A stretch of 64,000 nucleotides of DNA from Sphingobium fuliginis (GTDB lineage Bacteria > Pseudomonadota > Alphaproteobacteria > Sphingomonadales > Sphingomonadaceae): contig NZ_SEON01000012.1 in assembly GCF_004152845.1 (NCBI RefSeq), positions 1-64,000 on the forward strand. The letters are read 5' to 3'. How positions within the stretch are numbered: position 1 is the first letter of the stretch; the number at the start of each line of letters is the position of its first letter. Shown here piece after piece: positions 26,459 to 35,306 of the stretch. A model generated the notes under the pieces. That model was not told the origin of the DNA. It saw only the letters and a list, made by a program, of their open reading frames with translations, and searched no databases. The translations under genes were made by a program, and so were the position numbers.

Positions 26459-27297
26459 CCAACGACCGCCTGCCGCATTTCGTCATCATCGGCGCCGTCA
26501 AGGGCGCGACGACCTGGATCCACAACCAGCTTCAGGACAACCCGGCCATCTACCTGCCCGCGCCGGAGCCGCATTTCTTCAGCCAGGACCATGCGCGCGG
26601 CCTGGACCATTACCGCCGTTTCTTCGATGGCGCCCGGCCCGACCAGATGCTGGGGGAGAAGTCCGCCGATTATCTCGCCCATCCGGACGCGCCCGCCCGT
26701 CTCGCCGCCGTCCTGCCCAGGGCGCGGCTGGTGGTGCAGCTCCGCAATCCGGTCGACCGCGCCTATTCGGATTACAAGATGCTGTTCCGGCGCGGCACGG
26801 TGACGAAGGGGCCGGAACATTATCTGGACGGGCGGCCAAGCGACCAGCCGCGCTTTCTGGAGGACGGGCTTTACGCCAGGCATCTGCGCCGCTGGCTCAC
26901 GCATTTCGATGCCGAGCAGATCAAGGTGCTGCTGTTCGAGGACGTGAAGGCCGCGCCGGAAGCGAGCGTCGCCATCGTCAGCGACCATATCGGAGCGCCC
27001 TGCCATTATTCGACGCAGGTGGGTGCCGACCCGCGCAACGACAGCAGCGAAAGATTCCTGCCCCTGCCCGTGCGCACCGCATTGGCGCCATTGAAGGAAG
27101 CGGTGCGGCCCCTGCGCGGCAACGCGATGTTCGAAAAGGTGCGCGGCATGTTCGCGCGGCAGATCGCCTATCCGCCCCTGCCGGCGATGCTCCGCCAGCG
27201 GATGGTCGATTATTATGCGCGGGACATCGCCGATCTGGAGGAGCTGATCGGACGGGACCTCAGCCATTGGAGGCAGGATAGGAAACTGGCTGCCTGA
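26455..27297 (+). CDS. Sulfotransferase-family protein (second of three, heparan-sulfotransferase type)
   Basis: 280 residues from the ATG at 26455, which overlaps the aminotransferase stop by 4 bases. The PAPS 5'-loop is at residues 10-20 (IIGAVKGATTWIHNQL), followed by the PEPHFF turn of heparan-sulfate N/O-sulfotransferase relatives. The 3'-phosphate site is RLVVQLRNPVDRAYSDYKM. Translational coupling to the aminotransferase suggests that it sulfates the same repeat unit. It is cytoplasmic, so it probably acts on the lipid-linked unit or the nucleotide-linked sugar before export. Confidence 0.87.
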   Translation: MTNDRLPHFVIIGAVKGATTWIHNQLQDNPAIYLPAPEPHFFSQDHARGLDHYRRFFDGARPDQMLGEKSADYLAHPDAPARLAAVLPRARLVVQLRNPVDRAYSDYKMLFRRGTVTKGPEHYLDGRPSDQPRFLEDGLYARHLRRWLTHFDAEQIKVLLFEDVKAAPEASVAIVSDHIGAPCHYSTQVGADPRNDSSERFLPLPVRTALAPLKEAVRPLRGNAMFEKVRGMFARQIAYPPLPAMLRQRMVDYYARDIADLEELIGRDLSHWRQDRKLAA

Positions 27298-27469
27298 CGG
27301 TAGCTGCTCCTGCCTTCAGGAGCACGATATGGCAGGCACGCCTCCTTCGTATCACCCCCAAAGCGCTCCGGCTCTCGCCCCTTTTTGCCCGTCCGCCAGC
27401 CGTTATTGCCCGCCCCTGAATCAGCCAAAGGGCTTAAACTTCCGCCCTATCCATCCAGAGGGGACACAG

Positions 27470-28045
27470 ATGCGCAACCGGCTTCATCATGGCCTTTTCC
27501 TTGGCCTTTTCGCCCTGACGACGGCTTGTTCGAGCGGGCTGTCGGGCCTGGCCAGCCTTCCGCCCGCGCCGACCGTGGCCTATCGTCTGGGCGCGGGGGA
27601 CGAGGTGCGGGTGGCGATTCCGGGCCTCAGCGGCACCGATTCCGGCGACAGCAGCTACACGATCAACGATCGGGGACAGATTTCCCTGCCGGTGCTGGGC
27701 GATGTCGACGCGGGCGGCAAGACGGTGCCGGAATTGCAGGCCAGCATTGCCCAGCAATTGACCCAGCGCCAGTTGCTCAATGCGCCCACCGTCAGCGTGC
27801 AGCCGGTGAAGCTGCGCCCCTTCTATGTGCTGGGCGAGGTGAAGAGTCCCGGCGAATATCAATATCGCGCGGGCATGTCGGTGCTGGCGGCGGTATCGGT
27901 TGCGGGCGGATACACCTTTCGCGCCGAACAGGGCAGCGTCGCCATCACCCGCATGGTCGACGGGCGGCAGGTGGTCGGCCGCGCGGGCGAGCGGGACATG
28001 ATCCAGCCGGGCGACACGCTGCGCATCTATGAGAAGTGGTTTTGA
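27470..28045 (+). CDS. Wza-like polysaccharide export lipoprotein (poly_export/SLBB)
   Basis: 191 residues from the ATG at 27470, with AGGGGA in front. The lipoprotein signal ends LFALTTAC (cysteine near residue 20). The polysaccharide-export domain follows (YRLGAGDEVRVAIPGLSG, ISLPVLGDVDAGGKTVPELQ). An SLBB domain (FYVLGEVKSPGEYQYRAGMS) ends near the C-terminus. It is shorter than E. coli Wza and lacks the C-terminal transmembrane helix, as in GumB-like proteins. It should form the periplasmic/outer-membrane export channel with Wzc and the barrel protein encoded next, whose start overlaps its stop by one base. Confidence 0.93.
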   Translation: MRNRLHHGLFLGLFALTTACSSGLSGLASLPPAPTVAYRLGAGDEVRVAIPGLSGTDSGDSSYTINDRGQISLPVLGDVDAGGKTVPELQASIAQQLTQRQLLNAPTVSVQPVKLRPFYVLGEVKSPGEYQYRAGMSVLAAVSVAGGYTFRAEQGSVAITRMVDGRQVVGRAGERDMIQPGDTLRIYEKWF

Positions 28046-29283
28046 TGCGCCGCCCGGCATTTGGTCCGGCCTCGGGGGGCGCGGCCGCCCTCTTGCTGAT
28101 GGCTGCCCTGCCTGACGCCCAGGCGCAGGACATGGACGCTTCCGACCCGTTGCAGGGCGAACCCGCCGCGCTGTTCGAACCGACGCCGCTGGCGCTGGGC
28201 AGCGCGACCGTCAGGATCGGCGGCAGCGCCCGGCTGGAATATGACAGCAATATCTATGCCCAGGCCTTTGGCGAGAAGGACGATTTCCGCCTTCAGGTCC
28301 GCCCCTATGTCGACCTGCTGCGCAAGGGCGGCGCACTGGAGCTGACCGCCCGGGCCGAGGGGGATTTCCGCAAATATTTCCAGTATGACAAGGAAGATGC
28401 GGTGGGCGGGCGCCTGTCGGCCGGGCTGAACTGGAACCCGTCGGCCGCCGACCGGTTGAACGTCGCCGCCGGTTGGCAGCATATCATAGAGGATCGAGGC
28501 GAGCCGGAGGGCAACACCCTGCCCGGCATCGGCCCGCGCGAACTCAATCTGGTGGAGGGCGACCTGTCCTATCTGCATCAGGGTTCGCGTATCGGATTTC
28601 TGTTCAAGGCGACCGGCGCGCGGATGCGCTACACCCGCGCCATAGACGAGGAGCGCGACCTGGATGCCGTCGGCGGCCTTGCGCGGGTGATGCTGCGCGT
28701 GTCGCCGCTGACGAGCCTCTTCGTGGAGGGCGTCGCGGCGCATCGCGATTTCCGCCTGGCCCCCGTGCCAGGCCAGTTCAACCGCGATGCGTCGACCTAT
28801 GGCGGCCGGGTGGGCATCGCCATCGATCCGGGCGGCACGCTGCGCGGCGATGCCGCGGTGGGCGTCTATCGCCTCGACGCGAAGGACAGGCGGATCGAAT
28901 CGCAAACCCGCATGTCGGTGCAGATCGGGCTGACCTATGCCCCTCGCCCGCGCACCACCATCACGCTGGACGGCTTCGTCGGCAATGTCGCCACCTACAG
29001 GACCGGGGTGCAATCGCGTGAGGACATGCGCTTCCGGCTCGGCATAAACCAGGAAATCCGCCACAATCTGAGGGGGCGGCTGGGGATTCTCTATCGCCGC
29101 AGCAAATATTTCGGCGTCGACGACACCGACAATCTCTATGGCGTCACCGGCGAACTGGAATATGCCGTCAACCGCCGGGTCGCCATCGCGGCGACAGCGC
29201 GCTTTTCCAAACGCGACAGCAGCGTCGCGCTGGACGAATTCGACCGCACCCGCGCCGGGCTTGAACTGCGCATCCATTATTGA
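28045..29283 (+). CDS. Outer-membrane beta-barrel protein of the export system
   Basis: 412 residues from an ATG that overlaps the wza-like stop (TGATG). It has a signal peptide with cleavage after about residue 30 (PDAQAQ). The rest alternates polar and hydrophobic residues with many aromatic strand ends, for example ARLEYDSNIYAQAF, LTARAEGDFRKYFQYD and RGRLGILYRRSKYFG. It ends in LELRIHY, a typical last strand. This matches the outer-membrane beta-barrel proteins (BBP2-like) encoded beside GumB/Wza genes. It probably supplies the outer-membrane pore that the short Wza-like protein lacks. Confidence 0.85.
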   Translation: MRRPAFGPASGGAAALLLMAALPDAQAQDMDASDPLQGEPAALFEPTPLALGSATVRIGGSARLEYDSNIYAQAFGEKDDFRLQVRPYVDLLRKGGALELTARAEGDFRKYFQYDKEDAVGGRLSAGLNWNPSAADRLNVAAGWQHIIEDRGEPEGNTLPGIGPRELNLVEGDLSYLHQGSRIGFLFKATGARMRYTRAIDEERDLDAVGGLARVMLRVSPLTSLFVEGVAAHRDFRLAPVPGQFNRDASTYGGRVGIAIDPGGTLRGDAAVGVYRLDAKDRRIESQTRMSVQIGLTYAPRPRTTITLDGFVGNVATYRTGVQSREDMRFRLGINQEIRHNLRGRLGILYRRSKYFGVDDTDNLYGVTGELEYAVNRRVAIAATARFSKRDSSVALDEFDRTRAGLELRIHY

Positions 29284-29393
29284 CGCGCAGCCGTGCCGGG
29301 GTGGGACAGGACTGATCCAAAGCGCCACCCCCTAACCCCTTCGCGCAATGGACTTGGGATCGCCCGCCAAAGACACTGGCCCCGCATAACAGC

Positions 29394-30554
29394 GTGATTA
29401 TACAGGACCCCGCCGCCATGCTGGTAAGAGCATCCAGGCCACCCATGCTCGCCTTCGTCCTTCCGGGGCTGGGCGCCGGCGGGTCGGAACATATCGTCAG
29501 CCTGCTGTGCAACCATTTCGCGGCGCAGGGCTGGAGCATCACCCTGATCGTGTTCGAGGAGCCGTCCGCCCCCTCCTATTACGCCTATCATCCGGAGGTG
29601 CGGATCGTCAGGCTGGGCATGAAGTCGCGGCGTCGCGCCGCCGCGACCGGTGCATTGGCGATGCTGCGGCGGCAGAGGCGGCTGAGGCGGGCGTTGAAGG
29701 CGGTGCGGCCGGAACTGGTCGTGAGCTTCCTGACGCGCACCAACATCCTTTCCGTGCTGGCCGCGCGGTCGTTGCATATCCCCGTGATCGTGTCGGAACG
29801 CAACAATCCCGCGCTCCAGACCGTAGGGCCGGTCTGGAGCCGGCTGCGGCAGATGACCTATCCGCATGCCGTGGGCCTCATCACCATGACGCAAGGGGCG
29901 ATGGACTGGTTCAGGGGCGCCATGGACGTGAAGGGATGGGTGATCCCCAATCCGGTGCCGCCTGCCGGCGCCGCGCCGGATCGCCGGTCGGACGGCCGCA
30001 CTATCGGAGCCGTGGGGCGGCTGGTGCCGCAAAAGGGCTTCGACCTGCTGCTGGACGCCTTTGCCCATGTGGCGCAACGCATTCCCGACTGGAAGCTGGT
30101 GATCTGGGGCGAGGGGCCGGAGCGCGCGGCGCTGGAGCGGCAGCGCGACCGGCTGGGCCTGGCCGGTCGGGTCAGCCTGCCCGGCGTGACGGAAAGGCCG
30201 GGCGACTGGATTCCCCAGACCGACCTGTTCGTCCTCTCCTCCCGCTTCGAAGGCTGGGGCATCGTCGTGGGCGAGGCCATGGGCGCGGGCCTGCCGGTCG
30301 TCTCCTTCGATTGCCAATGGGGTCCGGCCGAAATGATCGGGCATGGCCGAAGCGGCCTGCTGGTGCCCAATGGCGACGGCGCGGCGCTGGGCGACGCCAT
30401 CGTGGCATTGTGCGCCGACCCGGCGCGGCGCGCGGCGCTGGGACAGGCGGCGCGGGAGCGGATGGCCGATTTCGGCCATGATCGGGTGCTTGCCCGCTGG
30501 CAGTCGGTCATCACCAGCATTCTCGACCATCATCGCGTGAGGGCAGGATCATGA
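29394..30554 (+). CDS. GT4-type glycosyltransferase
   Basis: 386 residues from a GTG at 29394. ATGs at 29418 or 29445 are also possible and no start has a strong ribosome-binding site. N-terminal GT-B opening LAFVLPGLGAGGSEHIVSLL; central VIVSERNNPALQ; C-terminal donor site TIGAVGRLVPQKGFDLLLDAF and E-x7-E motif in EGWGIVVGEAMGAGLPVV, followed by DCQWGPAEMI. This resembles glycosyltransferases of capsule and O-antigen clusters that transfer GalNAc- or Gal-type sugars, but specificity is not readable. It starts a run of tightly packed genes to 35114. Confidence 0.9.
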   Translation: MIIQDPAAMLVRASRPPMLAFVLPGLGAGGSEHIVSLLCNHFAAQGWSITLIVFEEPSAPSYYAYHPEVRIVRLGMKSRRRAAATGALAMLRRQRRLRRALKAVRPELVVSFLTRTNILSVLAARSLHIPVIVSERNNPALQTVGPVWSRLRQMTYPHAVGLITMTQGAMDWFRGAMDVKGWVIPNPVPPAGAAPDRRSDGRTIGAVGRLVPQKGFDLLLDAFAHVAQRIPDWKLVIWGEGPERAALERQRDRLGLAGRVSLPGVTERPGDWIPQTDLFVLSSRFEGWGIVVGEAMGAGLPVVSFDCQWGPAEMIGHGRSGLLVPNGDGAALGDAIVALCADPARRAALGQAARERMADFGHDRVLARWQSVITSILDHHRVRAGS

Positions 30555-31414
30555 ACATGATGTCGCTGAAGGGCTTTGCGCGGGCGATGCGTCGGCGGCT
30601 ACGGGACGAACCGCCATTACGGCTGGCGGCGGCGCGGGCCGACGCCTTTCTCGTGTCCTACCCCAAGAGCGGGCGGACATGGCTGCGCTACCTGCTCTCC
30701 TGCTATTTCGCGGAAAGCGCGAAGCTGGGCTTCGAGCCCGATCTTACCAGCACCTTCCGCATCCTGCCCAATTTCGACCGCGATCCGGTGCGCGGCATCG
30801 ACGCCTTCATCGGGCGGGCGGGCGAGGCCGAGCTGCCGCTGATCCTGGTCAGCCACCTGCCCTATCGCGAGCGGCTGTTCCTCGACCGGCCGGTCCTGTT
30901 CCTGGTCCGCGATCCGCGCGACGTGATCGTGTCCGCCTATTTCCACGCGACCCGGCACAAGCATAGCTTTTCCGGCGACATGACGGCTTTCCTGGATGAG
31001 CCCAAATATGGGATGGCGGCGCTCACCGGCTATCTGAACGGCTGGGCGGCGGGGCTGGCGGGGCGACCGCATCACCTGATCAGCTATGAGCATATGCTGG
31101 CCGAACCGATGCCGACCGCCGCCGCCATCCTCGCCTTTCTGGGTGTCGAGCCGCAGCCCGCCATGCTCGCCCGCGCCGTGGCCGCCGCGCAATTCGACCG
31201 GATGCGCGACAAGGAGCGGGAAAGCGGCATTCCGGGCCATGATTATGATCGCAAGGACGACCAGAGCCTGCGCATGCGCAGCGGCAAGGCGGGCGCCTTC
31301 GGCGAGTGGCTGAGGCCCGACCAGGCGGATCTGGTGCTGGAACGCTGCCGCGCCGACCTGTCGCCCCGCGCCCTGGCGCTGCTGGCGGCCACCGGCGTCG
31401 ATCTGGCGCGCTGA
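30551..31414 (+). CDS. Sulfotransferase, Sulfotransfer_1 family (third of three)
   Basis: 287 residues, with a 4-base overlap to the preceding glycosyltransferase. All classical cytosolic-sulfotransferase motifs are present: YPKSGRTWLRYLL (PAPS 5'-phosphosulfate loop, about 36-48), LVRDPRDVIVSAYFHATRHK (3'-phosphate site, about 118-137) and the late RSGKAGAFGEW that corresponds to R-x-G-x-x-G-x-W. A catalytic histidine candidate is in SHLPY. It is the best-conserved of the three sulfotransferases in the locus. Lying between two glycosyltransferases, it should sulfate one of the sugars they add. Confidence 0.93.
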   Translation: MNMMSLKGFARAMRRRLRDEPPLRLAAARADAFLVSYPKSGRTWLRYLLSCYFAESAKLGFEPDLTSTFRILPNFDRDPVRGIDAFIGRAGEAELPLILVSHLPYRERLFLDRPVLFLVRDPRDVIVSAYFHATRHKHSFSGDMTAFLDEPKYGMAALTGYLNGWAAGLAGRPHHLISYEHMLAEPMPTAAAILAFLGVEPQPAMLARAVAAAQFDRMRDKERESGIPGHDYDRKDDQSLRMRSGKAGAFGEWLRPDQADLVLERCRADLSPRALALLAATGVDLAR

Positions 31415-31415
31415 T

Positions 31416-32552
31416 ATGCGCATCTGTTCGATCATCACCAGCTTTACGTCCGGCGGGGCAGAGATGCTGGTCTGCAATCTGGCGGAGGCCTTTGCGGGGG
31501 CCGGGCATCAGCCAGCGGTCCTTTCGCTGAGCCACGCCGCGCAGGTCGGCAATGCGCCGGATACCGAGGCGGCGATGATGGCGCGGGTGCGGGCTGGCGG
31601 CGCCACCGCCCTTTCCCTGGGACTCGCCAATCGCAACAATCTGCCCGGCGGGGCGCTGGCGCTGCGCCGCGCCTTGCGGACGATCCGGCCCGATGTGATC
31701 CACGCCCATAGCGCCCGCGCGCTCCTCCCCCTCGCCCTGGCCATGCCCGGCGTGCCGGTGGTGCTGACCCATCATAACAGCCGCCTCTCCTTTCCTCCGT
31801 CGGCCTTCGCCCTCTTCAACTGCATCGTCGACGGCTATGTCGCGATCAGCGACCAGTGCGAGACGCTGCTGCGCGGCCATGCCCGCAAGCCGATCCGCAT
31901 GATCCTGAACGCCGCCGGCGCCCGCTTCCGGACCGGGCAGCCGCGCGCCGCCGCCGGTCGCGATCCGACGATCCTCGCCGTGGGCACGGTGTCGGCGCAG
32001 AAGGATTATCCCACCCTGCTCCGCGCCGCCCGGCCGCTGGTGGATGCGCTGGCGGCGCGGGGCCGTTCCGCCCGCATCCGCATCGCCGGGGCGGGGCCGG
32101 AGTTCGGCCGGCTTGCGGTGCAGGCGGCTGGAGAACCGGTGGAACTGCTCGGCGCCCGAAGCGACGTCGACGCGCTGATGCGGCAGGCGGACCTGTTCGT
32201 GAACTGCTCGCTGTGGGAAGGCTTTCCCATCGCGATGATAGAGGCCGCGATGAGCGGCCTGCCCATCGTCGCGACCGCGGTGGCGGGCAACCGGGAAATG
32301 GTCTCGCCCGGCGTCAACGGTCAGCTCGTCCCGCCCTCCGATCCCGCCGCGCTGGCGCTGGCCATGGCGGATGTGCTGGGCGACGACGCCCGCTACGCCG
32401 CGCTGTCGCAGGGCGCGCTGCGGGTCGCCCGGCGCTTCTCCATCGAAAACTGCGCGGCAGCGCATCTCGACCTGTACCGGGAACTGATCGAAGCCCGCCG
32501 TCTCCGCTTCGCCCCGCCCCCTGTGGCCCGGCCGGTGTCGCCATGCGAATAG
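31416..32552 (+). CDS. GT4-type glycosyltransferase
   Basis: 378 residues, starting 2 bp after the sulfotransferase stop. GT-B signatures are ICSIITSFTSGGAEMLVCNL (acceptor half), VIHAHSARALLPLAL, TILAVGTVSAQKDYPTLLRA and the E-x7-E region EGFPIAMIEAAMSGLPIVAT followed by AVAGNREMV. It is close in pattern to capsular GT4 enzymes. Its 3' end overlaps the phosphoesterase gene by 10 bases, so the two are co-translated. Donor and acceptor are unknown. Confidence 0.91.
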   Translation: MRICSIITSFTSGGAEMLVCNLAEAFAGAGHQPAVLSLSHAAQVGNAPDTEAAMMARVRAGGATALSLGLANRNNLPGGALALRRALRTIRPDVIHAHSARALLPLALAMPGVPVVLTHHNSRLSFPPSAFALFNCIVDGYVAISDQCETLLRGHARKPIRMILNAAGARFRTGQPRAAAGRDPTILAVGTVSAQKDYPTLLRAARPLVDALAARGRSARIRIAGAGPEFGRLAVQAAGEPVELLGARSDVDALMRQADLFVNCSLWEGFPIAMIEAAMSGLPIVATAVAGNREMVSPGVNGQLVPPSDPAALALAMADVLGDDARYAALSQGALRVARRFSIENCAAAHLDLYRELIEARRLRFAPPPVARPVSPCE

Positions 32553-33259
32553 CCGCGCTGACCGACATCCATGCGGCCAGCGACCCGCTGCAACTGGCCC
32601 TTACCGCCGCGCGGCGGGAGGGGTTCGACCGGATGCTGATCCTGGGCGACCTGCTGACCTATGGCGTGCAGCCGCTGGAGACGCTGGAACTGGTGCAGGG
32701 CGCGGCGGCGCGGGACGGCGCGATCCTGATCAGCGGCAATCACGACATGCTGTACAGGGGATCGCCCGCCGCAGAGAGCTATCGCGCTGCCCTGCCCGAC
32801 TGGCTGCGCGAAAGCGTCGACTGGACCGCCGCCCATATCCCGCCGGGCGGCATGGCGGCCTTCGACTGGAGGGAAAGCTGGTCGCTGGGGCCGCTGTTCG
32901 CCGCCCATGCCAATCCCTTCGACTATGGGGACTGGCGCTATATCCGCTCGACGCAGGAGGCGGAGGAAGCCGCCGCCGCGCTCGCGGCGCGAGGGTTCCT
33001 TTATGGCCTGTTCGGCCATGTTCACCGGCATCGCCGCTATGATTGCGCCGCCGCCACCATCTTCACCCTCGCCTCGCTCGGCCAGCCGCGCGACGATGGG
33101 GACCGGACGCCCAAATGGGCGATGATCGAAGTCAGGGGAGATTTTGTGACCGTCGAAAGCCGCGACATCGATTTCGATCCGGAGGACCAGGTGCACGCCA
33201 TCCGCGCCACCACCCTGTCCCCCGCCACGCAGGAGCGGCTCTGCCGGTTCTTCGCATGA
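32543..33259 (+). CDS. Calcineurin-like metallophosphoesterase
   Basis: 238 residues from the ATG at 32543. The metallophosphoesterase signature motifs are in order: ALTDIHA (D-x-H), LILGDLLTYG (G-D), ISGNHDML (G-N-H-D), FAAHAN and GLFGHVHRH (G-H-x-H). These ligate two metal ions. Such an enzyme within a run of glycosyltransferases could hydrolyse a sugar phosphate, a nucleotide-sugar pyrophosphate or the PAP left after sulfation; the last would suit this sulfotransferase-rich locus. It overlaps the genes on both sides. The substrate is an open question. Confidence 0.85.
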   Translation: MRIAALTDIHAASDPLQLALTAARREGFDRMLILGDLLTYGVQPLETLELVQGAAARDGAILISGNHDMLYRGSPAAESYRAALPDWLRESVDWTAAHIPPGGMAAFDWRESWSLGPLFAAHANPFDYGDWRYIRSTQEAEEAAAALAARGFLYGLFGHVHRHRRYDCAAATIFTLASLGQPRDDGDRTPKWAMIEVRGDFVTVESRDIDFDPEDQVHAIRATTLSPATQERLCRFFA

Positions 33260-34239
33260 AGGTCCTCGTCACCGGAGCCGGCGCGGTGCTGGGACAGGGC
33301 ATCATCAAGTCGCTGCGGCAATCGGCGCTGGGCTGCCATGTGATCGCGGCCGATCCCAATCCGCTTTCCGCTGGCCTCTACTGGGCCGACGCCGCCCATC
33401 GCCTGCCCTTTGCCGACGATCCGGCCTTTGGCGACCGCATCCACCAGTTGCTGGACCGGGAGCGGCCGGACGTGGTGCTGGTGGGCACCGATGTGGAACT
33501 GTCCTGGTTCGCGGCGGAGCGGCGCCGGCTGGAGGCGCTGTTCGGCACGCATGTGCTGGTCAGCGATCCCCGCGTCGTCGCCATAGCGGACGACAAGCTG
33601 GAAACGGCGCGCTTCTTCGAAAGCGTCGGCCTGCCCCACCCCGCGTCCGCCGCGGCGGAGGATGAGGAAGCGGTGGAGGCGCTGATCGACAAGGCGGGCT
33701 TTCCGCTGGTGGTTAAGCCCCGGATCGGTGCGCGCTCGGTCGGCGTGTCGGTTGTGCATGACCGCACCGCACTGGCGTCGGCGCTGGAGGGACGCGGCGG
33801 ACTCGTCGTGCAGCAATGCGTGGGCAGCGCCGATTGCGAATATACCGCCAGCACGCTCGTCTTCGACGGCGAGGTGCAGGCATCCATCGTGATGCGCCGC
33901 GACCTGCGCGACGGAAACACCTATCGCGCCTATATTGCCGATTATCCGGAACTGAACGCGCAGGTGCGGACGCTGGGGCGGGCGCTGCAACCCCATGGCC
34001 CCGCCAATTTCCAGTTCCGCACCGACGCCGACGGCACGCCCCGCGTGTTCGAGATCAACGCCCGATTTTCCGGCACCACGCCGCTGCGCGCCATGGCGGG
34101 CTTCAACGAGGTGGAGATGTGCGTGCGGAAACTGCTCCACGCCACCCCCATCGTGCAGCCGCCGGTTCGGTCGGGGGTCATATTGCGCTATTGGGACGAG
34201 ATGTTCGTGCCGCAGGAGCGCATCGACAGGGTGCGATGA
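33256..34239 (+). CDS. ATP-grasp domain enzyme (CarB-like)
   Basis: 327 residues from the ATG at 33256, with 4-base overlaps on both sides. An N-terminal Rossmann-like pre-ATP-grasp region (MKVLVTGAGAVLGQGIIKSL) precedes the ATP-grasp fold, with FPLVVKPRIGARSVGVSVV as the lysine/glycine-rich ATP loop and RVFEINARFSGTTPLRAMAG as the Mg2+ site (E and N). Relatives occur in O-antigen and capsule clusters and form amide or carbamoyl-type bonds. Here it may attach an amino acid or similar group to an amino or uronic sugar. The reaction is inferred from the fold only. Confidence 0.83.
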   Translation: MKVLVTGAGAVLGQGIIKSLRQSALGCHVIAADPNPLSAGLYWADAAHRLPFADDPAFGDRIHQLLDRERPDVVLVGTDVELSWFAAERRRLEALFGTHVLVSDPRVVAIADDKLETARFFESVGLPHPASAAAEDEEAVEALIDKAGFPLVVKPRIGARSVGVSVVHDRTALASALEGRGGLVVQQCVGSADCEYTASTLVFDGEVQASIVMRRDLRDGNTYRAYIADYPELNAQVRTLGRALQPHGPANFQFRTDADGTPRVFEINARFSGTTPLRAMAGFNEVEMCVRKLLHATPIVQPPVRSGVILRYWDEMFVPQERIDRVR

Positions 34240-35114
34240 GCGACCGTGCCCCCCTGCTGGCGCTGACCGGCGGATCGGGCTTTGTCGGCCGTGCTTTCCT
34301 GCCCGCCGCGCGCCGCGCCGGCTGGCGCGTCCGTCATCTCGGCCGCCGACCGCCGCCGGAAGCCCATCCGGCGGACGAATGGGCGTTTCTCGACCTGATG
34401 GCGGTCGAGGGGGTGGATTTCTCCGGCTGCACGGCGCTGGTCCATCTTGCCGCACATATCCCGTCCGATCATGGCGACCCGGCGGAAGCGGAGCGTTGCT
34501 GGCGGATCAACGCGCTCGGCACGCTGAAACTGGCCGACGGGGCGATCCGGGCAGGTGTGCGGCGGATCATGCAGGCGAGCAGCGCCAATGCCTATGCGCC
34601 GGCTCCCCAGCCTCCGGACGAACATGCGCCCCTCTTTCCCGGCAGCAGGGGCTATTATCTCGGTTCGAAGGTCGGGCAGGAAATCTATGCGGCGGAACGC
34701 TGCCGGGGGGAGGATGTGCTGCTCCAGACGCTGCGGCTAGCATCGGTCTATGGGCCGGGCCAGCGAAGCGGCGCGCTGGCCGCGATGGCCGGGGCAGCCG
34801 CCAGCGGTGGGCCGATCCGCTTGCATGGCGGCGGCGGGTTCGGAGCCGACCTTGTCCATGTCGACGATGTGGTGCGGGCCATGTTGCTGCTGCTCGGAAA
34901 TGAGGAGGCAGGGCCTTTCAATGTCGGCAGCGGGGTCCGGACGACCATGGCGGAACTGGCGCAACTGCTGTCCAGGCAAACCGGTGCGCCGGTGGTTCAT
35001 GAGGCTGGAGGAAGAGAGCAGGATTGGGGGTTTCCCGCCCTTGACATCGATCGGTTGCGGGCATTGGGCTACCGACCGATGCGCTTGGCCGATGGTCTGC
35101 TCAGGAAGGTGTAG
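34236..35114 (+). CDS. NAD-dependent epimerase/dehydratase family protein
   Basis: 292 residues from the ATG at 34236. Extended SDR with GxxGxxG in LTGGSGFVGRAFLPAA, SSANAYAP in the catalytic Ser/Thr position and YYLGSKVGQE giving Y-x-x-x-K. The C-terminal GPFNVGSGVRTTMAEL is typical of the substrate domain. It probably epimerises or reduces a nucleotide sugar for the repeat unit. It is the last gene of the polysaccharide locus; after it, 86 bases lead into a dispersed repeat and housekeeping genes. The gene is somewhat shorter than GalE-type enzymes (about 330). Confidence 0.88.
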   Translation: MSDRAPLLALTGGSGFVGRAFLPAARRAGWRVRHLGRRPPPEAHPADEWAFLDLMAVEGVDFSGCTALVHLAAHIPSDHGDPAEAERCWRINALGTLKLADGAIRAGVRRIMQASSANAYAPAPQPPDEHAPLFPGSRGYYLGSKVGQEIYAAERCRGEDVLLQTLRLASVYGPGQRSGALAAMAGAAASGGPIRLHGGGGFGADLVHVDDVVRAMLLLLGNEEAGPFNVGSGVRTTMAELAQLLSRQTGAPVVHEAGGREQDWGFPALDIDRLRALGYRPMRLADGLLRKV

Positions 35115-35200
35115 GGTTGGAGAATGCCGCTTGCGACGGCCAGTTGCCGACCCAAGAGGACCGTTCGGGCTCAGCCAAGCCCGGCCGGACCTGGTCGTTT

Positions 35201-35306
35201 CCAGAGCGCGCTGCGTTAAATCATACGCAGGCCGCGCGCTCCAAGCTTTTGTTGTCGCATCCTTTTAAGCGCAAAACCGGTTCCCACTTTTGCGCACGAT
35301 GCTCTA
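35201..35306. repeat. Dispersed alphaproteobacterial intergenic element with two hairpins
   Basis: The segment starts CCAGAGCGCG and ends GATGCTCTAG. The first hairpin pairs GAGCGCGC and TGCGT with ACGCA and GCGCGCTC. The second pairs GCGCAAAA (35269-35276) with TTTTGCGC (35288-35295) around CCGGTTCCCAC. The second half closely resembles a repeat seen in many copies between genes of sphingomonads and rhizobia (from memory, not a search). Its right end overlaps the TAG stop of bamE on the minus strand, so the insertion may have supplied that stop. Confidence 0.6.
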
